Positions 5,923 through 8,760 of a stretch of DNA of 8,760 bases are shown here, in pieces (positions within the stretch are counted from its first letter, which is position 1; every line of letters begins with the position of its first letter). The DNA lies in contig PMOP01000208.1 of NCBI GenBank assembly GCA_003161495.1, positions 1 through 8,760 of the forward strand, written 5' to 3'. A program made the position numbers and the translations under genes. The DNA comes from Acidobacteriota bacterium (GTDB taxonomy: Bacteria > Acidobacteriota > Terriglobia > Acidiferrales > UBA7541). The notes beneath the pieces were generated by a model. That model did not search any database and was not told the DNA's origin. It saw only the letters and a list, made by a program, of their open reading frames with translations.

Positions 5923-6218
5923 AGATTAACGCGCCACCGGATACTTTCGAGCGTTTTCTGCTGGACTATCACCGAGACGATCCCATCGGCGATCTCGCGA
6001 ACGACTTTCGACGCGTTCGGCGAGGGCCAGAATTACTTCCGGGCGAGGCCTTTGCGGGCGAGTCGATCCCACGCACAGATTTGCAGCCGTACTTATTTGC
6101 CCAGGAACATCGTTCGGACGAAGAGCTGTTTGAGTATCTAAAAGATCGCGTACGCGACGAGGAAATTGTTTCACGCGCTTGGAAGCTTTACGAACACGCG
6201 CGAAAAGGCACTCGGTGA
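5919..6218 (+). CDS. YozE/SAM-like small protein
   Basis: The product has 99 residues. The N-terminus, FERFLLDYHRDDPIGDLANDF (about residues 9-29), recalls the start of YozE SAM-like proteins (F-x-x-x-L-L-x-x-R, P-x-G-x-L-A-x-D). The C-terminus, DEELFEYLKDRV plus AWKLYEHA, matches their later helices (S-x-Y-L, then A-W-x-x-Y), with a longer, less conserved middle that includes PRTDLQPYLF. YozE proteins are small helical proteins of unknown function, common next to phage and plasmid replication genes. The start overlaps the HTH gene by 4 bp (ATGA), and the end overlaps the next micro-ORF by 4 bp (GTGA), so it depends on translational coupling. No catalytic residues are evident. The family call is moderate; that the gene is real is much more certain. 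Confidence 0.78.
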   Translation: MKINAPPDTFERFLLDYHRDDPIGDLANDFRRVRRGPELLPGEAFAGESIPRTDLQPYLFAQEHRSDEELFEYLKDRVRDEEIVSRAWKLYEHARKGTR

Positions 6219-6304
6219 GCACGATAGCGAGCAAGGCGAACGGCAAGGGCACGTTGACGTTTTTCGATTCGATTGCAAACCCGCTCGCGGAGCGCGTGCA
6301 ATGA
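6215..6304 (+). CDS. 29-codon micro-ORF linking two genes by 4-bp overlaps
   Basis: It starts with GTG at 6215, overlapping the previous stop as GTGA, and ends with TGA at 6302-6304, which overlaps the primase ATG as ATGA. An AAAAGG lies six to seven bases before the GTG. The 29-residue product has a basic N-terminus (SKANGKGT) and a hydrophobic/acidic second half (LTFFDSIANPLAERVQ) that could form an amphipathic helix. Without it there would be an 82-bp gap in an operon where every other junction is a 4-bp overlap. It may encode a small partner peptide or only carry ribosomes to the primase start. The coordinates are certain; expression is not. Confidence 0.55.
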   Translation: MSTIASKANGKGTLTFFDSIANPLAERVQ

Positions 6305-7278
6305 GCGCCATATTTTTAGGGAATGAGAATGTCACTTCGGCGGATCTGGAACCAACGTCCGCGCAGCGCTTCGAGCGCTACCGCGAAGCGCTCGTGACGC
6401 TACCGCCTTCGGGCGGCGGCGGCTGTCACACGGCAATACTGCGCGTTGCACGGCTCGGGCAATTCGCCGCCATCGGTCAGGATCAAATTGCAAGCGACCT
6501 AGCAGCGCACGTTCACGGTAAACGCACGGTCAAGCCTAGCGAAATTTGGGACGCCATACGCAAGGTATTCAATTCGCCTCCTAGCTTCGGAGCGCGCCGC
6601 CATCGCCGCGTTAGCGTTGACGGCGCGGCGCTCGTCAAGGCGATTCTGGAACTCGGGAACGGATTCACGGAAAACGATCTGCTCAAAGCTTCGCCGATAC
6701 GATTGGAATGGTCGCCCGTGGAATACGCGCCGCGTATTCTCAGGCTGCTTTACGAGCCTGACGATTACGTTTTCATCGGCGATAGATACGACGGCGCGGA
6801 AAACGTGCGCTACGTCGAAGACTGGCTTGAGCTGTTCGAATCGGGACGGCGCCCCGGCCCCCATATCATCCCGAATCCGTTGACGGGACGGCCCGGCAAG
6901 ACGCAGGAAGGCGAGCCCAGTTACCGCGCGGATTCCTGTGTGGCGCAATTCAAGTTCGCCACGGTCGAGTTCGACGACAAGCCGCTTGAGTGGCAATTGC
7001 GATTTTGGGCCGGGGTAAAGCTGCCGGTTGTAGCGCTTATTTCTTCGGGCGGTAAGTCGATTCACGGATGGATCAAAATAGAAGGAATTGAGAACCGCGA
7101 AGATTGGACGGAGCACATCGAGGGTTCGCTATTCGACATTCTAACCGATCTTGGCGTGGACGGATCTTGCAAAAACGAAGCGCGCCTATCCAGAATGCCC
7201 GGCCACTTCCGCTCTGAAAAGCAAGAATGGCAACGTCTACTTTATCTCGCCCCCGAGGGAAAGCCGGTGCTCGCGTGA
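6301..7278 (+). CDS. Primase (archaeo-eukaryotic primase-like), 325 residues
   Basis: This probably primes DNA synthesis for element replication. The C-terminal third holds the recognisable core: FATVEFDD (V222-E-F-D225-D226, acidic metal-binding motif I), SSGGKSIHGW (248-257, the S-x-H nucleotide-binding motif II), D287 in GVDGS as a candidate motif III acid, and RLSRMPG (295-301) followed by QRLLYL, a hallmark of this mobile-element primase branch. Residues 1-210 form an N-terminal domain I do not recognise, with a Gly-rich turn (PSGGGG). ATG 6301 is preferred because it overlaps the micro-ORF stop and has GGAG eight bases upstream; an in-frame ATG at 6166 would read 45 codons through other genes. 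The stop overlaps the helicase start. Primase and helicase are separate genes here, unlike the fused alpha protein of P4. Confidence 0.8.
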   Translation: MSAIFLGNENVTSADLEPTSAQRFERYREALVTLPPSGGGGCHTAILRVARLGQFAAIGQDQIASDLAAHVHGKRTVKPSEIWDAIRKVFNSPPSFGARRHRRVSVDGAALVKAILELGNGFTENDLLKASPIRLEWSPVEYAPRILRLLYEPDDYVFIGDRYDGAENVRYVEDWLELFESGRRPGPHIIPNPLTGRPGKTQEGEPSYRADSCVAQFKFATVEFDDKPLEWQLRFWAGVKLPVVALISSGGKSIHGWIKIEGIENREDWTEHIEGSLFDILTDLGVDGSCKNEARLSRMPGHFRSEKQEWQRLLYLAPEGKPVLA

Positions 7279-8300
7279 CAACGCACGCGCAAGAAATGCT
7301 TCTCGCGCAAGCTAAGGCGGCCGCACCGCCTGTCGATTGGAAGAAGCATTTGCACACCGTTGACGAGCTTCCGGAAGGCGAGCCGGAAATGATCGTTAAG
7401 GGCTTTATGTCGGAAGGCATCACGTTCTTCGGTTCGCTCGCTGGAGTCGCTAAGACCTGGCTCGCGCTTGCGCTTGGCAAGTCCATTGTGAACGGGGAAA
7501 AGTTCTTGGAATTTTTCGATGTGCCGAAAGCGTACCCGGTGATCTATCTCTGCCCGGAGATGGGCGCGAAGTCTTTTCGCAAGCGCTGCAAGTTACTCGG
7601 CCTGGGCGGCGAGAATTTCCGCGTACAAACGATTGCTGATGGAATGCCGCTAAAGCTAACCGGGGACGTGCTCGAAGCGGCGATCAAGGATTTGAAGCCG
7701 TGCGTTGTCATGCTGGACACGGCCATTCGGTTCAATTCGGCGAAAGACGAAAACGCTTCGACGGAAAACAGTCACGGCCTTGCGAACGCGATATTTAATT
7801 TGGTTCACCTCGGAGCGATCGCGATCATTCTGCTTCATCACGCGCCAAAGGCAAGCGCGGAAAAGAAAATGACTCTGGAAAATGTTCTGCGCGGGACGAG
7901 CGACATCGGCGCAATTGCGGACGCGGTATGGGGCTTGCAACACGATACGGATGATGATGAGGAAGACGCGAAGAGGCTAGGGCGCTGCCGCGTCGAATGC
8001 GTCAAGCCGCGCGATTTCGAGCCACTGCTCTGGAATTTCAAAATTCAATTGCGGCCGTACATTGACCAAAGCGGGAAGGTAGCCATGCTCGAAAGGGAGG
8101 TTATCAAATCGCTCAAGGAAAGATTCGAGGAAGCGATCTGGAAAAACCCGCGAGTCAGTCAAAGTCAGCTTGCGAAGCTTGTTGGCGTGACGCGGCAGAA
8201 GGTCGTAGAAAAAGCAATGAAGTGCGGGTTCTGGTGGACTCCGGACAAGGACAACAAGAAAGAGGGGACGTGGAAAGACGTAGGACCACAAGCGGGCTGA
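7275..8300 (+). CDS. RepA-like replicative helicase ATPase with C-terminal HTH
   Basis: The product has 341 residues and a RecA/AAA_25-type fold. Walker A is G53-S-L-A-G-V-A-K60-T61, Walker B is VVML-D148, and LLHHAPKA (187-194) is the sensor/motif-3 region found in hexameric RepA-type helicases of RSF1010-like replicons. After the ATPase core, residues 294-315 (VSQSQLAKLVGVTRQKVVEKAM) form a helix-turn-helix, so the helicase may itself recognise DNA, possibly the TTGCACC sites that begin 11 bases after its stop. The GTG start at 7275 gives the 4-bp GTGA overlap used throughout the operon. Alternatives are ATG 7227 (16 extra residues overlapping the primase) and ATG 7296. It is the last gene of the operon. 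Confidence 0.88.
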   Translation: MTTHAQEMLLAQAKAAAPPVDWKKHLHTVDELPEGEPEMIVKGFMSEGITFFGSLAGVAKTWLALALGKSIVNGEKFLEFFDVPKAYPVIYLCPEMGAKSFRKRCKLLGLGGENFRVQTIADGMPLKLTGDVLEAAIKDLKPCVVMLDTAIRFNSAKDENASTENSHGLANAIFNLVHLGAIAIILLHHAPKASAEKKMTLENVLRGTSDIGAIADAVWGLQHDTDDDEEDAKRLGRCRVECVKPRDFEPLLWNFKIQLRPYIDQSGKVAMLEREVIKSLKERFEEAIWKNPRVSQSQLAKLVGVTRQKVVEKAMKCGFWWTPDKDNKKEGTWKDVGPQAG

Positions 8301-8310
8301 TCCGGTGTGC

Positions 8311-8351
8311 CTTGCACCTTTTTTTATACTACGTATATAAAAAGGTGCAAG
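8311..8351 (+). repeat. Long AT-cored hairpin formed by the first two iterons
   Basis: CTTGCACCTTTTT (8311-8323) pairs perfectly with AAAAAGGTGCAAG (8339-8351). A T-T mismatch is followed by TATA/TATA (8325-8328 with 8334-8337) and a five-base loop. No T-run follows, so it does not look like a plus-strand terminator for the helicase gene. It could be an unwinding or single-strand initiation structure. Confidence 0.65.
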
Positions 8352-8431
8352 CAGGGGTTGCACCGCAAGCGGATTTTAAGTGCAAGCAAAAGGTGCAAGC
8401 TAAACACATGAAAACTAACTACTTAAAAAGG

Positions 8432-8459
8432 TTGCACCTTCGGGCCGAAAAGGGTGCAA
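8432..8459 (+). repeat. Iteron hairpin with TTCG stem extension
   Basis: TTGCACC (8432-8438) pairs with GGTGCAA (8453-8459), and TTCG (8439-8442) pairs with CGAA (8446-8449) around a GGC loop, leaving a three-base AAG bulge. It repeats the pattern of inverted iteron pairs. Confidence 0.5.
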
Positions 8460-8490
8460 GCAAAAAGGGGTTGCACCCCCCCCTTGCACC

Positions 8491-8512
8491 GGGGTTGCAC
8501 GGGTGCAACCCC
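8491..8512. repeat. Perfect 10-bp inverted repeat of iterons
   Basis: GGGGTTGCAC (8491-8500) and GTGCAACCCC (8503-8512) are exact complements separated by GG. The two half-sites are back to back, the likely layout for a dimeric binding protein. Confidence 0.6.
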
Positions 8513-8545
8513 TTGGAGCAGCCCTTTTTGTGCGGACCCGGCGAG

Positions 8546-8760
8546 ATGGAAACGCAGACCTATCTCAGGGACGCTGAGAAATACTCAGTGGCCCAGCGGT
8601 CGGACCGTACCAGCAAGGCACGTTGTTTCAACGTATTGTGCAAACCTTCGCCTTCCCCTGCCGTCCCAAGTCAACGTCTTGTCAACAATGGACCGGGAGA
8701 CGCGCCCTATGGGGTACTGGCGCGCACCAAGGGCACCCAGGGCGGCGCGGCGGCGGCGAG
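8546..8760 (+). CDS. Open frame running off the window edge, doubtful gene
   Basis: An ATG at 8546 opens 71 codons that reach the end of the window with no stop. The product begins METQTYLRDAEKY and becomes Ser/Pro- and Gly/Ala-rich. There is no good ribosome binding site (only GGCGAG next to the ATG), and the frame contains the GTTGACA pair at 8667-8686. It may be a real partial gene or only a stop-free GC-rich stretch between the origin and the element's right end. I recognise no domain. Confidence 0.2.
   Translation, partial: METQTYLRDAEKYSVAQRSDRTSKARCFNVLCKPSPSPAVPSQRLVNNGPGDAPYGVLARTKGTQGGAAAA
8667..8686 (-). repeat. Paired 11-bp GTTGACA iterons, right copy
   Basis: On the minus strand, GTTGACAAG (8678-8686) and GTTGACTTG (8667-8675) are spaced exactly 11 bp. 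The stretch GTTGACAAGAC also matches the single site at 2992-3002 base for base. Having such sites next to the left att and here suggests that the right attachment end is near. Confidence 0.55.

Larger units (their letters stand above)
8311..8510. repeat. Candidate replication origin: eleven TTGCAC(C) iterons in both orientations
   Basis: The core TTGCACC or its complement occurs at 8312-8318, 8344-8350 (reverse), 8358-8364, 8380-8385 (reverse, six of seven), 8392-8398 (reverse), 8432-8438, 8453-8459 (reverse), 8471-8477, 8484-8490, 8495-8500 (six of seven) and 8502-8508 (reverse). Eleven copies in 200 bp is far beyond chance. AT-rich stretches lie between them (8319-8343 and 8401-8430), which could melt. 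The site sits just after the primase-helicase operon, as oriV often does. Short iterons in both orientations are known at the P4 origin, bound by its primase-helicase. An origin is inference; a copy-control or transcription-regulatory site is the main alternative. Confidence 0.68.
2926..8760 (+). mobile_element. Integrative replicon in tRNA-Lys(CUU), left end and body (right end beyond window)
   Basis: The element begins at a 3'-terminal tRNA-Lys fragment and encodes a tyrosine integrase, an AlpA-type HTH protein, a primase and a RepA-like helicase, followed by an iteron-rich candidate origin. Because the tRNA fragment is on the minus strand, the element must extend to the right, and the restored intact tRNA gene should lie past base 8760. 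There is no relaxase, type IV secretion gene, terminase or capsid gene in the window, so it is either a satellite-like or plasmid-like integrative element, or its transfer genes are further right. The right boundary is unknown; the integrase-type 11-bp repeats at 8667-8686 hint that it may be close. Confidence 0.72.

Noticed and set aside
6166..6300. Upstream ATG at 6166 as primase start
   Set aside because: It would read 45 codons out of frame through the YozE-like gene and the micro-ORF; ATG 6301 has an ATGA overlap and a GGAG upstream.
7227..7274. ATG 7227 as helicase start
   Set aside because: It adds 16 residues that overlap the primase; GTG 7275 forms the 4-bp overlap used elsewhere in the operon. 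Not excluded.
8311..8351. Rho-independent terminator of the helicase operon
   Set aside because: The stem is AT-rich inside and is followed by GCAGGGG rather than a T-run; its arms are iteron sequence.
8311..8510. CRISPR array
   Set aside because: Repeats are only 6-7 bp, in both orientations and irregularly spaced, with no spacer-like units of constant length.

Overview
The window joins a bacterial chromosome to an integrated mobile element. Codon use and GC content (moderately high on the left and inside the element, lower in the small genes at 1036-2263), together with GC-rich intergenic repeats of the gggtgg-ccaccctt type, are compatible with a soil Acidobacteria-type genome. That assignment is inference, not proof.

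Chromosomal side (1-2925). The 3' part of an FAD-dependent dehydrogenase of the fumarate reductase/3-ketosteroid dehydrogenase type occupies 1-951. Three small reverse-strand genes follow: a two-module zinc-binding protein (1036-1407), a HEPN-like protein (1526-2032) and a small membrane-anchored protein (2039-2263). The last two form an operon. From 2264 to 2925 I see no convincing gene, only degenerate dispersed repeats and a hairpin.

Element boundary. At 2926-2973, on the minus strand, lies the 3' half of a tRNA-Lys(CUU) gene, running from the anticodon stem through CCA with no matching 5' half. This is the usual scar of integration into a tRNA gene. Its orientation places the element to the right and the intact tRNA-Lys beyond the right edge of the window.

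Element, integration module (2926-5350). A tyrosine recombinase with all catalytic residues (3130-4419) abuts a zinc-ribbon protein (TAAATG junction), which is followed one base later by an unrecognised basic 210-residue protein. Paired GTTGACA sites with an exact 11-bp period lie at the integrase promoter, in the central control region and near the right edge. They look like integrase arm sites.

Element, replication module (5351-8510). After a 284-bp control region comes a tightly packed operon in which every junction is a 4-bp ATGA or GTGA overlap: an AlpA/excisionase-type HTH protein, a YozE-like protein, a 29-codon micro-ORF, an archaeo-eukaryotic-type primase and a RepA-like hexameric-helicase ATPase with a C-terminal HTH. 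Directly downstream, 8311-8510 carries eleven copies of TTGCAC(C) in both orientations, many paired into hairpins. This is a strong candidate for the replication origin. Together the parts resemble a compact integrative replicon, analogous in logic to phage P4 (primase-helicase plus short iterons in both orientations) or RSF1010 (separate primase and helicase). No relaxase, capsid or packaging gene is visible in the window.
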